Shown: positions 19,101 through 27,136, numbered from the stretch's first letter. The stretch: 64,000 nt of DNA from Candidatus Koribacter versatilis Ellin345 (GCF_000014005.1 NC_008009.1:2914001-2978000), one strand, 5' to 3'. Numbers and translations are program-made. The notes: generated by a model not told the origin, from the letters alone.

Positions 19101-19171
19101 GCCAGTAGCCACGCAAACGCACCTCGTCGCCAGCTTCCGTGTCTGCACCAGAAACGCAATCGCACCAGCAC
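16163..19171 (-). CDS. BamA/TamA-family outer-membrane assembly protein
   Basis: This is an Omp85-family protein of about 1000 residues: signal peptide (LLAIALACACSARLVAQ), a long periplasmic region containing several POTRA domains (recurring VxKIxVEGxxxxxxxxI-like patterns), and a C-terminal D15/bacterial surface antigen barrel ending in Phe (VFFSIGQTF), as expected for BAM recognition. Because it heads an operon with tamB it may act as the TamA partner, though its size and POTRA content are more BamA-like. The open frame extends to 19342, but that would overlap the divergent ThiF-like gene; the GTG at 19171 just before the signal peptide is preferred, with moderate certainty. Confidence 0.9.
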   Translation of the reverse strand: MLVRLRFWCRHGSWRRGAFAWLLAIALACACSARLVAQDIPASTNGPAAKRIAEIRFRGASLASTDPLTEYLTVKVGDPFTRAAASASIKALFATGLFSDISAETDPAPNGDVVLTFALQYRYFIGDVNLNGRPKGAPSLRQLLNATKLELGHALTDTGIKQAITQMTGVMEDNGYYESSFTYTLKKHEDSRQAEVFFHLAPGPLARVGKIEVHGESGFTQEEVESITKIKPGAKVKASDATRALERLRKKYQKRDLLEAQVTLARQSYNHDSDTVDFIFTVQRGPVVKIDVEGAKLSRGKIKRYVPVYEENAADDDLLNEGTRNLRDYYQSEGYFDVKVNYSRNRTLDNQKLDIVYNVDAGERHSLQSVDVQGNKYFPKDTIRERLSVQTATMLLTHGKFSQAMLARDVAAITALYKTNGFQDVSVKADVEDNYRGKSGDLRIVFRIDEGEQSRVHTLTVIGNLAIPTAEFQPQLSLDEGQPYSEYAVAADRDAIISYYFNRGFPNMDMKITTLPYSGDPHSMDLTYEIHEGTRVFVDRVYVYGLHYTRPGVVAKRMHVHDGDPLSQLDMLDTQRRLYDLGIFSEANVAIQDPDGTAQRRNVIFQLDEARRWTFNYGVGFEFATGSSQGSSNTPNGTTGWSPRFSFELTRLNVFGRDHTFVIKARYGKLEQRGLVSYTAPRLFAKENWRLSLTGFYDKSADVLTFTSERAEGSIQAEQVISKTWTMLYRYSYRRVNVDPTTLQIDPALIPLYSQPTRIGMPGVTVIYDRRDDPIDAHKGMYTTADIGIASTRLGSEEDFSRILVQNSSYYQFGAKHWVFARSLRIGLESPYQNSTLVPLPERFYAGGGNSLRGYSINQAGPRDQFTGYPIGGNALFVNSLELRMPPPTLPFVDDNLSFVFFHDMGNVFDTVSHMWTGLGRLHQPTIAACSQKPADGSNPPPCDYGYLAQAVGLGIRYHTPVGPVRFDIGYAINPTRYPILNDNSTSSTTRVNVFFSIGQTF

Positions 19172-19233
19172 TTTAGCTCTTACTGAGATTCCGGCACCTA
19201 TAATAAACGGTCGGTTCGCGAATCGAGGTCTAT

Positions 19234-20250
19234 GTGCAGTTCCAAGAACGGTACTCCCGGCAAATTCTGTTCCACGGCATTGGGGCTGAAGGGCAGCAGA
19301 GGCTGGCCGCGGGACGGGCAGTAATCGTCGGTTGCGGAGCAACCGGTTCGGCGCTGGCCTCCCTTTTGGCGCGCGCCGGCGTGGGCTATTTGCGAATCGT
19401 GGATCGCGATTACGTAGAGCCGAGCAATCTGCAAAGACAGGGTCTGTTCGACGAGAACGATGCCGCCGAGGCGCTTCCGAAGGCCATCGCGGCAGCGCGA
19501 AAAATCCATGCGTTTAACAGCGAGATCACGGTTGAACCTCATGTGGATGACCTGACTCCCGACAACGCCGACGATCTACTCGCGAACGTGCAATTGATCC
19601 TCGACGGAACCGACAACTTCGAGACGCGCTATCTGATTAACGACTACGCCGTTAAGAACGCCGTGCCGTGGATCTACTCCGCGGCCGTAGGCAGCTACGG
19701 CGTGGCAATGAATATCCTGCCCGGCGAAACGGCTTGCCTGGCATGCGTTTTCCCCGATTCGCCGCGCGGTGTGGTCGAGACGTGCGATACCTCAGGAATC
19801 TTGAACACCGCTGTGAACGAAGTGGCATCGCTCTCAGCGACGGAAGCGTTGAAATATTTTGTCGGCGCCCGGGAGAAGATGCGACGGACGCTGGTCTCAA
19901 CCGATGTCTGGACCAATGAACGGTCGGAGATTCGGACCGGCGGACCGAAACCTGGCTGCCGGTGCTGCGGGAAGCGCGACTTTAGCCACCTGTCCGGGGA
20001 GGGGCGTCCGCATATTTCCTTGTGCGGACGCAATTCGGTGCAGATCCATGAGCGGCAGAGGCCGATCGACTTCGCGATGATGGAGACACGACTGCGGCCG
20101 CATGGCCAGGTACGCCACAACGAATTCGCGCTGCGGTTTTTCCACGAACCTTTCGAGATGACCCTGTTCCCGGACGGACGGGCGATCATTAAGGGGACGA
20201 CGGATATTGGCGTGGCTCGAAGTTTGTATGCGCGGTTCGTGGGATCGTAG
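19234..20250 (+). CDS. ThiF/MoeB/HesA-family E1-like adenylyltransferase
   Basis: This 338-residue E1-like enzyme would adenylate the C terminus of a ubiquitin-like sulfur carrier such as ThiS or MoaD. The nucleotide motif GCGATGSALASLLARAG lies near residue 30, followed by VDRDYVEPSNLQRQ with the conserved Arg, and LILDGTDNFETRYLIND. Zinc-binding Cys pairs are CLAC and CRCCG, and CDTSGIL supplies a possible catalytic Cys. Start is GTG 19234. No thiS, moaD or rhodanese gene is adjacent, so the carrier cannot be named. It is divergent from the BamA/TamA gene with a very short shared promoter region. Confidence 0.88.
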   Translation: MQFQERYSRQILFHGIGAEGQQRLAAGRAVIVGCGATGSALASLLARAGVGYLRIVDRDYVEPSNLQRQGLFDENDAAEALPKAIAAARKIHAFNSEITVEPHVDDLTPDNADDLLANVQLILDGTDNFETRYLINDYAVKNAVPWIYSAAVGSYGVAMNILPGETACLACVFPDSPRGVVETCDTSGILNTAVNEVASLSATEALKYFVGAREKMRRTLVSTDVWTNERSEIRTGGPKPGCRCCGKRDFSHLSGEGRPHISLCGRNSVQIHERQRPIDFAMMETRLRPHGQVRHNEFALRFFHEPFEMTLFPDGRAIIKGTTDIGVARSLYARFVGS

Positions 20251-20356
20251 AGCCAAGTCGGAGTATGGAAAACAGCTACTCTGGTTAACTTAATACTTAA
20301 GAGCCAGTGGGCATCTCTGTTTACTAAAGACTAATCAAACGGAACAGGAAAAACGA

Positions 20357-20379
20357 CCGGACCATCAGGTTCGGTCCGG
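20357..20379 (+). promoter_or_regulatory. 7-bp leader hairpin touching the ribosome binding site
   Basis: CCGGACC at 20357-20363 pairs with GGTCCGG at 20373-20379 across a 9-nt loop. The only purine-rich ribosome binding candidate for the downstream gene, GGAG at 20378-20381, overlaps the 3' arm, so folding could limit initiation at ATG 20390. Confidence 0.45.
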
Positions 20380-20389
20380 AGTAGAACCT

Positions 20390-21148
20390 ATGTTCCGTCT
20401 TGGGCTCCTCGCTCTCGCCTTGACCACCGCTGCGCTCGCGCAGCAAAACCTTCCTGGCACCGTTGTTACGAATGCTCCGCAGCAGATGGTGCCTTCGGCG
20501 CGTCCGTTGGTGACGACGCCGACGATGACGTTGAGCAACGGATTTTCTCCTGCGACGGTGACGATGCCGCAGACGCTAGTGACCGAGCAACCGGCAACGG
20601 TTGTGACGGGACCTGCGAACAACAACATGCCACAAGGCGAAGGTGTCTCGACGGTTGCAGAAGCCGAAGCGGCAGCTGATTTCGATGTGGCGGCGGCAGC
20701 AACGGGATCGGCGTTCAACGTGGGCATTGCAGGTCCAAGCCTGGCGGATATCGCACGGCAATCGAAGAAATACCAGGTGCAGGCGCACAAGACCTACTCC
20801 AATGAAGACGTCGACCGCATGAACCAGCAGACGTCGAACGGTGGAAACGGGATCATCTCGGCGACACATGGCGATGGGCAGCCCATCGTGGCGCGTAATA
20901 CTGGCTTTGAACCATCGAGCGGAATTGCGAACATGCCGGATGCAGCCGGATCCACCGACGAAACGCAGATGGCCAACAACCCCTCGGAAACCAATCCGAT
21001 GAGCGAAGGTCAGACGAACGCGACCGCATCCAATGCCGACCAGGGACAACAGAACACCCAACAGGCCACGACACCGGCAGCGCAGGCTCCGGCGAATGGC
21101 CAAGAACCGGCACAACAGCAGATGCCGGCAAACGACAATCCGCGATAA
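20390..21148 (+). CDS. exported low-complexity protein of unknown function
   Basis: This 252-residue protein has a signal peptide (FRLGLLALALTTAALAQQ) and a strongly biased composition. The first third is rich in Thr, Val, Pro and Gln; the middle has an Ala-rich block (AEAEAAADFDVAAAATG) and a short more ordered segment, GIAGPSLADIARQSKKYQVQ, followed by AHKTYSNEDVDRMNQQ; the C-terminal third is Asn/Gln/Ala/Pro rich. I recognise no domain. The ordered middle may be the functional part. It is monocistronic, with its own terminator. Confidence 0.75.
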   Translation: MFRLGLLALALTTAALAQQNLPGTVVTNAPQQMVPSARPLVTTPTMTLSNGFSPATVTMPQTLVTEQPATVVTGPANNNMPQGEGVSTVAEAEAAADFDVAAAATGSAFNVGIAGPSLADIARQSKKYQVQAHKTYSNEDVDRMNQQTSNGGNGIISATHGDGQPIVARNTGFEPSSGIANMPDAAGSTDETQMANNPSETNPMSEGQTNATASNADQGQQNTQQATTPAAQAPANGQEPAQQQMPANDNPR

Positions 21149-21192
21149 GTTTCGGTTTCGCGAAATTTGCGAAGATACGACGGAACAGTGAG

Positions 21193-21221
21193 AGGCGAGG
21201 CCACGCGGCTTCGCCTTTTTA
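21193..21221 (+). terminator. intrinsic terminator
   Basis: AGGCGAGGCC at 21193-21202 pairs with GGCTTCGCCT at 21207-21216 (one G-U pair) around ACGC, followed by TTTT. It ends the transcript of the low-complexity protein. Confidence 0.8.
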
Positions 21222-21310
21222 ACGTTCCAAAGCGGATGCGTGGCGGAAATTGACGTTCCACTAGATCGAATGGTAAATGCTAGGCTGAAAAGTTGGTCCC
21301 TGGGGTGGCA

Positions 21311-21925
21311 ATGCCGAACTCGATGCACGTGCTAGCGGTTGACGACAACCGGATTCACTCGTACGCGCTGGAAAAAACTCTCAGCAACATCGGCTTCCAA
21401 GTAAAGGCAGTTCACACGGGACAGGATGCACTCTGCGAACTGCGTAGCAAACGATACGATGCCGTCTTGTTGGATGTGAACCTGCCGGAGATGAACGGAT
21501 TTGAAATTTGCTCGGCGATTCGCAGCGACGGCAAGATCCAACAACCGGCGATCGTCTTTCATTCCGCGACCCATGCCTCAGAAGCGACCTTTGCAACTGC
21601 ACGCGAGGTCGGAGGGGACGCATTCCTGACCTACCCGATTGAGACGGAAGCATTGAAGGCCGTTCTGACGCGAGCGATTGAATCGCGCCGAAGCACGGAC
21701 GGAAAACCGATGCTTAGCTGTTGGAAGGACATCGCGAGGTTCTTCAACAAGGGCGTGCGGACGGTGCAACGCTGGGAGGCGATGGGAATGCCGGTGCATC
21801 GACCGCAGCGCGACAAGAACATCGTATTCGCCGATCCTGAAGAGTTGCGGCGCTGGGCCTATTCGAATCTGCGAGAGCACAAGCAGAAGAGCCAATCTGC
21901 CGGCAACAGTAGCTCCACTTCCTGA
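21311..21925 (+). CDS. response regulator with atypical receiver and MerR-like HTH output
   Basis: This protein of about 204 residues has a receiver domain and a DNA-binding tail. The receiver keeps the acidic pair (LAVDDN) and phosphoacceptor Asp (VLLDVNLPEMNG), but the lysine normally preceding the conserved Pro after the last strand is Tyr (AFLTYPIE). The output domain begins at CWKDIARFFNKGVRTVQRWE and ends with FADPEELRRW, a winged-helix arrangement of the MerR/excisionase kind rather than OmpR, NarL or NtrC type. Missing Lys suggests altered or phosphorylation-independent signalling. ATG 21311 is preferred; a TTG at 21293 is possible. No kinase gene is adjacent. Confidence 0.85.
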   Translation: MPNSMHVLAVDDNRIHSYALEKTLSNIGFQVKAVHTGQDALCELRSKRYDAVLLDVNLPEMNGFEICSAIRSDGKIQQPAIVFHSATHASEATFATAREVGGDAFLTYPIETEALKAVLTRAIESRRSTDGKPMLSCWKDIARFFNKGVRTVQRWEAMGMPVHRPQRDKNIVFADPEELRRWAYSNLREHKQKSQSAGNSSSTS

Positions 21926-22058
21926 AGAGAAAAAGTCTCCATTTATCCAGGCAATGTGATTTTTACACCTGCTGCATGAAGTTGGCGGCTATGATGCGTG
22001 GGTGCGTCCCGAAGCTGCGAAGGCGGCGGCGAACGCCTCATGCGCAAAGGAGAATTCG

Positions 22059-22436
22059 ATGTCGGAGAGTTTGTTGGCGCCGATCAAAGGCGCAGAGCAT
22101 CGTGAAGTGGGCGGCGTCGCTGTGGATGTGGTGCCAGTGGGTAATTGCCGGATCAAGCGCGAGATTTACCCGGTGGGCTTCCGGTGGTCGAAGAACATGA
22201 AGCCTCAGGTCGGCACCGACTTTTGTATGCACGCTCATGTCGGGTTCCTGGCACAGGGCGAGATTCATATGGAGTTTGCAGATGGCTGCGTGCAGGAATA
22301 TCGTGCGCCACAGGTGCTCTCGATCGAGCCCGGACATGATGGCTGGGTGGTAGGCAATGAGCCTGCGGTCGTAATCGAAGTCGATTTCGGCAGCGATACT
22401 TGTGAATGGCTGGGAATGACGCCGCATTCGCACTGA
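22059..22436 (+). CDS. small cupin-like protein
   Basis: This 125-residue single-domain protein has a cupin-like pattern: HAHVGFLAQGEIHMEF resembles the first cupin motif with two His residues, and the later IEPGHDGWVVGNEP segment resembles the second. The N-terminal extension of about 40 residues contains RWSKNMKPQVGTDFC. ATG 22059 has AAAGGAG 6 nt upstream. It ends 2 bp before the next gene, so both are likely co-transcribed. Ligand and reaction are unknown. Confidence 0.7.
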   Translation: MSESLLAPIKGAEHREVGGVAVDVVPVGNCRIKREIYPVGFRWSKNMKPQVGTDFCMHAHVGFLAQGEIHMEFADGCVQEYRAPQVLSIEPGHDGWVVGNEPAVVIEVDFGSDTCEWLGMTPHSH

Positions 22437-22438
22437 GT

Positions 22439-22966
22439 ATGAAGATCTCTGTTTTCTGCGGCGTGAGTGTGGACGGGTTCATCGCCCGGAAAAGCCATAC
22501 GTTCGACTTCTTACCGGAAGAGCCCGAGCCGCATGGGTTCGAAGAGTTCTACAAGTCGATCGACACCGTGGTCATCGGACGCAACACTTACCAAGTCGTG
22601 GTCAAGTATTTTCCCAAGTGGTACTACGGGAAGAAGCGCGTTGTGGTGCTGAGTTCGGGAAAGCTGGATTTTTCGGAGGCTCCGAAGAATGCGAAGCTTC
22701 AGCAGATGTCGGGAGAACCGGCCCACATCTTAAGCAAGTTGAAAGCGCTGCGGGTGAAGCACGTCTATCTCGACGGCGGCATCACCATCCAGAGATTTCT
22801 TGCCGTGGGACTGGTGGACCGAATGACGGTCACGCGAGTACCCGTTCTGATTGGTGAAGGTATTCCGCTCTTCGGGCCGGTACCAGGCGACATCAAGCTT
22901 CGCCACGTGAAGACGAAAACGTTCAAGAGCGGACTGGTGACGACCGAGTACGACGTGTTGCGCTAG
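22439..22966 (+). CDS. dihydrofolate-reductase-like (RibD C-terminal type) protein
   Basis: This 175-residue protein has the fold signature of the RibD_C/DHFR family: FCGVSVDGFIARK at the start, VVIGRNTYQVV in the middle, a nucleotide-binding strand KHVYLDGGITIQRFL, and a final VLIGEGIPLFG block. Such stand-alone proteins (YyaP/YwjB type) are NADPH-binding reductases of unknown substrate; it is unlikely to be the housekeeping folate enzyme. The ATG at 22439 follows the cupin stop by 2 bp. An earlier in-frame start inside the cupin gene is rejected. Confidence 0.85.
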   Translation: MKISVFCGVSVDGFIARKSHTFDFLPEEPEPHGFEEFYKSIDTVVIGRNTYQVVVKYFPKWYYGKKRVVVLSSGKLDFSEAPKNAKLQQMSGEPAHILSKLKALRVKHVYLDGGITIQRFLAVGLVDRMTVTRVPVLIGEGIPLFGPVPGDIKLRHVKTKTFKSGLVTTEYDVLR

Positions 22967-23132
22967 AGACCGGCGAAACGATCCACCTTTTTACACGCTG
23001 CTCATGAGTAGCACTTTGGTTCCTACTTCCGCTAAAACGAACATGCAAGGGCAATTGTTGAGCCACAAATATTTGTTGCCCAGCATCTAACGCCCATTGT
23101 GTTGATGTATCTTCACGCGAAGTAGTGAGTCT

Positions 23133-23444
23133 GTGAAAGTCCAACGTAAGCAAAGGACGTTCGTTTTGGAAGATCGCAGCGGGGCGACCTTCACAGTGGG
23201 CCAGAAGATCCCACAGTCAGGAATCTACCGAGTGCAACATGCCGGTCATCGGCAGTCGCACGAAGTGACGCTGCTCGCCGGGGAAGAATTTCCGCGATGC
23301 GCAGGCTGCGTCACTGAGGTGACTTTCTCGCTGCAACAGTCCGCACCTGCCTTGGATTCCGAGCCTGGATTTCGGGTGCGACTCTACGAGCTTCCTCATC
23401 CACAGGACTCGGAAGACACTCACCTCTCGGCGCGGACGGCGTAG
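23133..23444 (+). CDS. small CxxC protein of unknown function
   Basis: This 103-residue soluble protein starts at GTG 23133. It contains SGIYRVQHAGHRQSHEVTLL followed by GEEFPRCAGC, a strand-turn layout with one CxxC pair that resembles the small YjzC-like family (GIYxVxH, then FPxCxxC). A single CxxC plus nearby His residues could bind one metal ion. No neighbour clarifies its role. Confidence 0.6.
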   Translation: MKVQRKQRTFVLEDRSGATFTVGQKIPQSGIYRVQHAGHRQSHEVTLLAGEEFPRCAGCVTEVTFSLQQSAPALDSEPGFRVRLYELPHPQDSEDTHLSARTA

Positions 23445-23536
23445 GAGAGGTTCGGTTTGCTGCCTGTCAGCCAGGTGATCCTCGCTTTTGGGCCCCTTAA
23501 GCTGGCATCAACCTATCTTGAAAGCTAAGGTCCGTT

Positions 23537-23899
23537 GTGCCGACGCGCCACCTGGTCCTCTATCTCGATTGCGAACCTCGTACCTTCAGCCGTGGCGTCC
23601 TGCTGCTGAAAGCGCACGGCCACGCGGTGATCGCTTCCATGGATCCACATGTTGCTCTACGGATCATCGCCCTAGAGCCGGTGACGATGGTGATCATCTG
23701 CGATTCGCTGGAGCCGGGCGTGCGGCAACAGACGATGCATGCGATGCGGGAGATTCGTCCTGGTGTGCCGATTGTGCTGCTCGCGAAAGAGGGTGCAATG
23801 GAACGAGACGCAGCGCAGATGCAGCATACGGTGATCGCGGAGCGCGACGAGAAGACGCTGATGGAGTTGCTCCACAAAGTCATTGACGCAGAGCCCTAA
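23537..23899 (+). CDS. stand-alone receiver-like protein
   Basis: This 120-residue protein starts at GTG 23537 and has receiver-domain length and strand spacing. The first strand is LVLYLDCEP, with acidic residues where the acidic pair would be. ICDSLEPG aligns with the usual phosphoacceptor loop DxxxPG, so the Asp seems kept. PIVLLAKEG follows. The conserved Lys-Pro near the C terminus is absent (VIAERDEKTL). It has no output domain. It is either a weakly phosphorylated or a non-phosphorylated adaptor. An intrinsic terminator follows immediately. Confidence 0.7.
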   Translation: MPTRHLVLYLDCEPRTFSRGVLLLKAHGHAVIASMDPHVALRIIALEPVTMVIICDSLEPGVRQQTMHAMREIRPGVPIVLLAKEGAMERDAAQMQHTVIAERDEKTLMELLHKVIDAEP

Positions 23900-23906
23900 C
23901 AAAAAA

Positions 23907-23930
23907 CCCCGCTGGTTGTGCGGGGCTTTT
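23907..23930 (+). terminator. intrinsic terminator
   Basis: CCCCGC at 23907-23912 pairs with GCGGGG at 23920-23925 around a 7-nt loop, followed by CTTTT and preceded by an A-tract. Confidence 0.85.
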
Positions 23931-24080
23931 CCTACATCAGCATGGAGAGGAACAAGGAGAGGCTCGCTGTCCTCATTTGGTCTGACGCGAGGCCGCTAAA
24001 AACGTTATCCGATCCCGGCGTACTGGGTGTTTTTTCGTCTATCTGATATCTTCTTGCTTCACCCCAGAGGCCTGGCCTAA

Positions 24081-25478
24081 ATGAGCGAGTCCGTAGCCGT
24101 CGTCGAGCGTCCCCAACCAAGCAAGTCTTATCGATGGATCGTCCTGATATTCGTCAGTTTGGCGATGTTTGGGAGCTACTACGCCTATGACGCGCTGAGT
24201 CCGGTGGCGGACCTGCTGAGTAAGCAGCTCGGCTTTACCGACTCCTACATCGGCCTGCTTCAAGGGATTTACAGCTTCCCGAATATCTTCACGGTCGTGC
24301 TAGGTGGATTGTTAATCGACCGACTCGGAGTGAAGAAGTCGACTTTCTTGTTTGGAGTGCTGTGCTTTGTGGGCACGGTGATAACGGTAGTGAACCCTCC
24401 GCATTGGCTGCAATCCGCAGCTCCGACCGTCGCGGTTGCGGTTTCGAAGCCATTCGGGATTTTCGGCGCCGATGTTGAGAACTCCCTACGAGTAGCGCTC
24501 GGCAATTCTCGTTTCATCGTAATGGCCTTCGGACGCCTGGTGTTTGGAATGGGAGCAGAATCGCTCAACGTCGCGGTCACGACGCTCCTGGCAAAGTGGT
24601 TTCGAGGTAAGGAGCTGAGCTTCGCCTTCGGCGTGAACCTCACCATTTGCCGTCTCGGCACGTTCGCGGCCCTAAACTCCCCGACTTGGGCCCGCTCTGC
24701 ATATGAAGACTGGCGCCCCCCATTCCTTATTGCGACCTCAGTCTGCAGCCTGTGTGTAGTCGGAGCTATCGTGTATTGGCTGATGGAGAACTATGCTGAC
24801 AGCCATTACGCCCTGTCTTCCGCGAGCAAGCCGGACAAGATTGTCTGGAAAGACATCTTCAATTTCGGTCTTTCGTACTGGTACATCGTCGGGCTCTGCA
24901 TCCTCTTCTACTCCGGGATCTTTCCCTTCCAGACCTTCGCGGTGAAGTACTTCATGGACGCGCACGGCACCACTCGCGAGTTCGGCGGCTTCCTGTCCAG
25001 CATGCTGACGCTCTTCGCCATGATTGCCACTCCGCTGTTCGGACTCATGGTCGATAAGATCGGCAAGCGAGCTCTGTTCATGATGTTCGGTTCGCTGCTG
25101 CTGATCCCGGTATATCTCATCATGGCCTACGTCCATGTGAGCTTATACGTGCCAATGGCGATGATGGGTATTGCTTTCTCACTCATCCCCGCGGTCATGT
25201 GGCCCTCGGTCGCCTACATCGTCGACGAGTCGAAACTCGGCACCGCTTATGGTGTGATGACGATGATCCAGAACATCGGATTGTTCGGATTCAATCTGCT
25301 AATCGGATGGGAAAACGACCACGCTGGTGCCAGTGCTGCCAATCCTAATGGTTATCGTCTCGGCATGTGGACGTTCTCAATAGTGGGATTCCTGGCAATG
25401 TTCTGTGCTTTCCTGCTGCGCCAGCGCGAGACAGGGCCGCACGGACACGGGCTGGAGACGATCACCGCGAAGGGATAA
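24081..25478 (+). CDS. major facilitator superfamily transporter
   Basis: This 465-residue inner-membrane protein has about 12 hydrophobic segments and the MFS loop 2-3 signature GGLLIDRLGVKKS, repeated in the second half as GLMVDKIGKRA. The N-terminal tail is cytoplasmic and basic, and a longer central loop around SASKPDKIVWKDIFN separates the halves. The substrate is not evident; it resembles broadly distributed transporters of the MFSD1-like sort. It is monocistronic and nearly abuts the convergent DUF4239-like gene. Confidence 0.9.
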   Translation: MSESVAVVERPQPSKSYRWIVLIFVSLAMFGSYYAYDALSPVADLLSKQLGFTDSYIGLLQGIYSFPNIFTVVLGGLLIDRLGVKKSTFLFGVLCFVGTVITVVNPPHWLQSAAPTVAVAVSKPFGIFGADVENSLRVALGNSRFIVMAFGRLVFGMGAESLNVAVTTLLAKWFRGKELSFAFGVNLTICRLGTFAALNSPTWARSAYEDWRPPFLIATSVCSLCVVGAIVYWLMENYADSHYALSSASKPDKIVWKDIFNFGLSYWYIVGLCILFYSGIFPFQTFAVKYFMDAHGTTREFGGFLSSMLTLFAMIATPLFGLMVDKIGKRALFMMFGSLLLIPVYLIMAYVHVSLYVPMAMMGIAFSLIPAVMWPSVAYIVDESKLGTAYGVMTMIQNIGLFGFNLLIGWENDHAGASAANPNGYRLGMWTFSIVGFLAMFCAFLLRQRETGPHGHGLETITAKG

Positions 25479-25486
25479 CCTCGCCG

Positions 25487-26260
25487 CTACTGTCCAGTCA
25501 AAGACTGACGCACGCTCTCCAGGTTCTGTGCGCTGATGTGAATGAAGCCACGACGCGGGCTATCGATGTCGGCAATCAGCAGGAATGAAAAAGACACGGC
25601 TGCGGGGACGATCAGGTAAATTCGCCAGTCTCTGCGATGGGCGCTGAAGGCGATCAATACGCTGCACCCAATCGCAATCGTCAGCATGAGGAGCCACGCT
25701 TCTACCGGGATGCGGTTCCACCACGCGGCCTGGGTGTATCCCTGCGAGTTCAGAACATCATTCATGCCGGCGACGGCGAGGGCGGTGAGAGGACTCGGTT
25801 GCGCGGCAGCGGCGGGCCGTACGGCCTCCCATAGCTGACCTTGCAGCTTGGCGGTCTTGCGCTCGATCTCCTCGACACCCGGCGCATCGCTCATCACGTA
25901 ATCGCGGGTCGAGTAGAAGAGGATCCGCTGGTCGAGGTAAAGGCGCAGCAAGTCTTTCACTTGGGCGGCGGCCTGCGGCGGCAGGAGGTCAGCACGCAGG
26001 TACTCGGTGCCGATCGCGTTGGCTTCGGCCTCTTCGTAGTTTTTGCGCTGATCGTAGCGGTTGATGGCCATCGAAAAACTGAAGCCGATCAGCAGGCCGA
26101 GCAATGTGAGCGATGCCCCAAGCACAAGGCTGAGATCGCTACGCTGGTCGTCGCTGATGGACTTCAGCCTGGTGCGAAAGAAATCGCCGAGGGCAGCAGC
26201 CCCAGCCAGAATGAGGAAGCTAACAACCAGGAGTACGCGTGGGTAGTGGAAGATGATCAT
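25487..26260 (-). CDS. DUF4239/bestrophin-like membrane protein
   Basis: This 257-residue membrane protein has two N-terminal transmembrane segments (VLLVVSFLILAGAAALG, then LVLGASLTLLGLLIGFSFS), a cytosolic helical region containing MAINRYDQRKNYEEAEANAI, and two further C-terminal segments. This layout and the RYDxRxNYExxEANAIGTEYLR stretch are those of the DUF4239 (bestrophin-like) family, whose function is not established. The ATG at 26260 is chosen because upstream sequence is not membrane-like. Confidence 0.8.
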   Translation of the reverse strand: MIIFHYPRVLLVVSFLILAGAAALGDFFRTRLKSISDDQRSDLSLVLGASLTLLGLLIGFSFSMAINRYDQRKNYEEAEANAIGTEYLRADLLPPQAAAQVKDLLRLYLDQRILFYSTRDYVMSDAPGVEEIERKTAKLQGQLWEAVRPAAAAQPSPLTALAVAGMNDVLNSQGYTQAAWWNRIPVEAWLLMLTIAIGCSVLIAFSAHRRDWRIYLIVPAAVSFSFLLIADIDSPRRGFIHISAQNLESVRQSLTGQ

Positions 26261-26527
26261 GATTGGGAAAGGATCCGCTGGTGATGGTACTAGGGCGCGG
26301 CAAAGGTGAGAAGCTGCTTTCGGCTCCGCTTGCCGAGCTCTCAGCAATCATCGCAAGCAACCATTTTGCAAAAATTACACTCTTTCCAAGTGGCTCCGGG
26401 CCCAGAATTCTGGAATACAATCGCCGCTCCTGCGCGAATGGCGCTGTAAGCGGCCTATCTCCAAGTGGATACAACCAGCTCTGCTGAACCGGCATCAAAC
26501 CCCACCAGCAGACCAAAGGCTTGACCA

Positions 26528-27136
26528 TTGACGACAGCAAAAAAGATCCTTTCGACAGGCATTACTGAAGCTGAGGCGATTGAACGGGCAAAGAACGGCG
26601 ATCCTGAGTCGTTTGAGGCGCTTTACGGCCTGCATAAACGACGGGTTTACTCGCTTTGCCTGCGTATGACCGGCAATACTGCCGAGGCCGAAGACCTTAC
26701 GCAGGAGGCCTTCCTGCAACTCTTCCGAAAGATAGCCACGTTCCGCGGCGAGTCGGCTTTTTCGACTTGGTTACATCGTCTGGCGGTGAATGTGGTTCTA
26801 ATGCATTTAAGAAAAAAAGGACTTCCCGAGGTTTCACTCGAGGAAAGTATGGAGCCCCAGCAGGAAGATGGACCGAAAAAAGACATCGGAGCACGAGACA
26901 ATGTGCTGGCGGGGTCGATTGATCGCGTGAACCTGGGACGGGCGATCGAGAGTCTGCCTCCGGGGTATCGGATCATTTTTGTACTGCACGACGTTGAAGG
27001 CTATGAACACAATGAAATTGCCGAGATGATGGGATGCTCAATCGGCAATAGCAAATCGCAGCTCCACAAGGCGAGAATGAAGCTGAGGGACCTGCTGAGA
27101 ACGAATAGAGCCGAAAAGGCCGCAGCAAGACATTGA
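26528..27136 (+). CDS. ECF-type RNA polymerase sigma factor
   Basis: This 202-residue sigma-70 family factor carries region 2 ([46 protein letters not shown]) and region 4 ([20 protein letters not shown], then [20 protein letters not shown]). Region 3 is absent, as in ECF factors. It begins at TTG 26528, with AAAGG upstream. The next gene is a small zinc-type anti-sigma candidate 96 bp downstream, making a regulatory pair. The signal controlling it is unknown. Confidence 0.93.
   Translation: MTTAKKILSTGITEAEAIERAKNGDPESFEALYGLHKRRVYSLCLRMTGNTAEAEDLTQEAFLQLFRKIATFRGESAFSTWLHRLAVNVVLMHLRKKGLPEVSLEESMEPQQEDGPKKDIGARDNVLAGSIDRVNLGRAIESLPPGYRIIFVLHDVEGYEHNEIAEMMGCSIGNSKSQLHKARMKLRDLLRTNRAEKAAARH

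Noticed and set aside
23005-23091. 28-codon frame before the CxxC protein
   Set aside because: Very short, no hydrophobic segment, no ribosome binding site.
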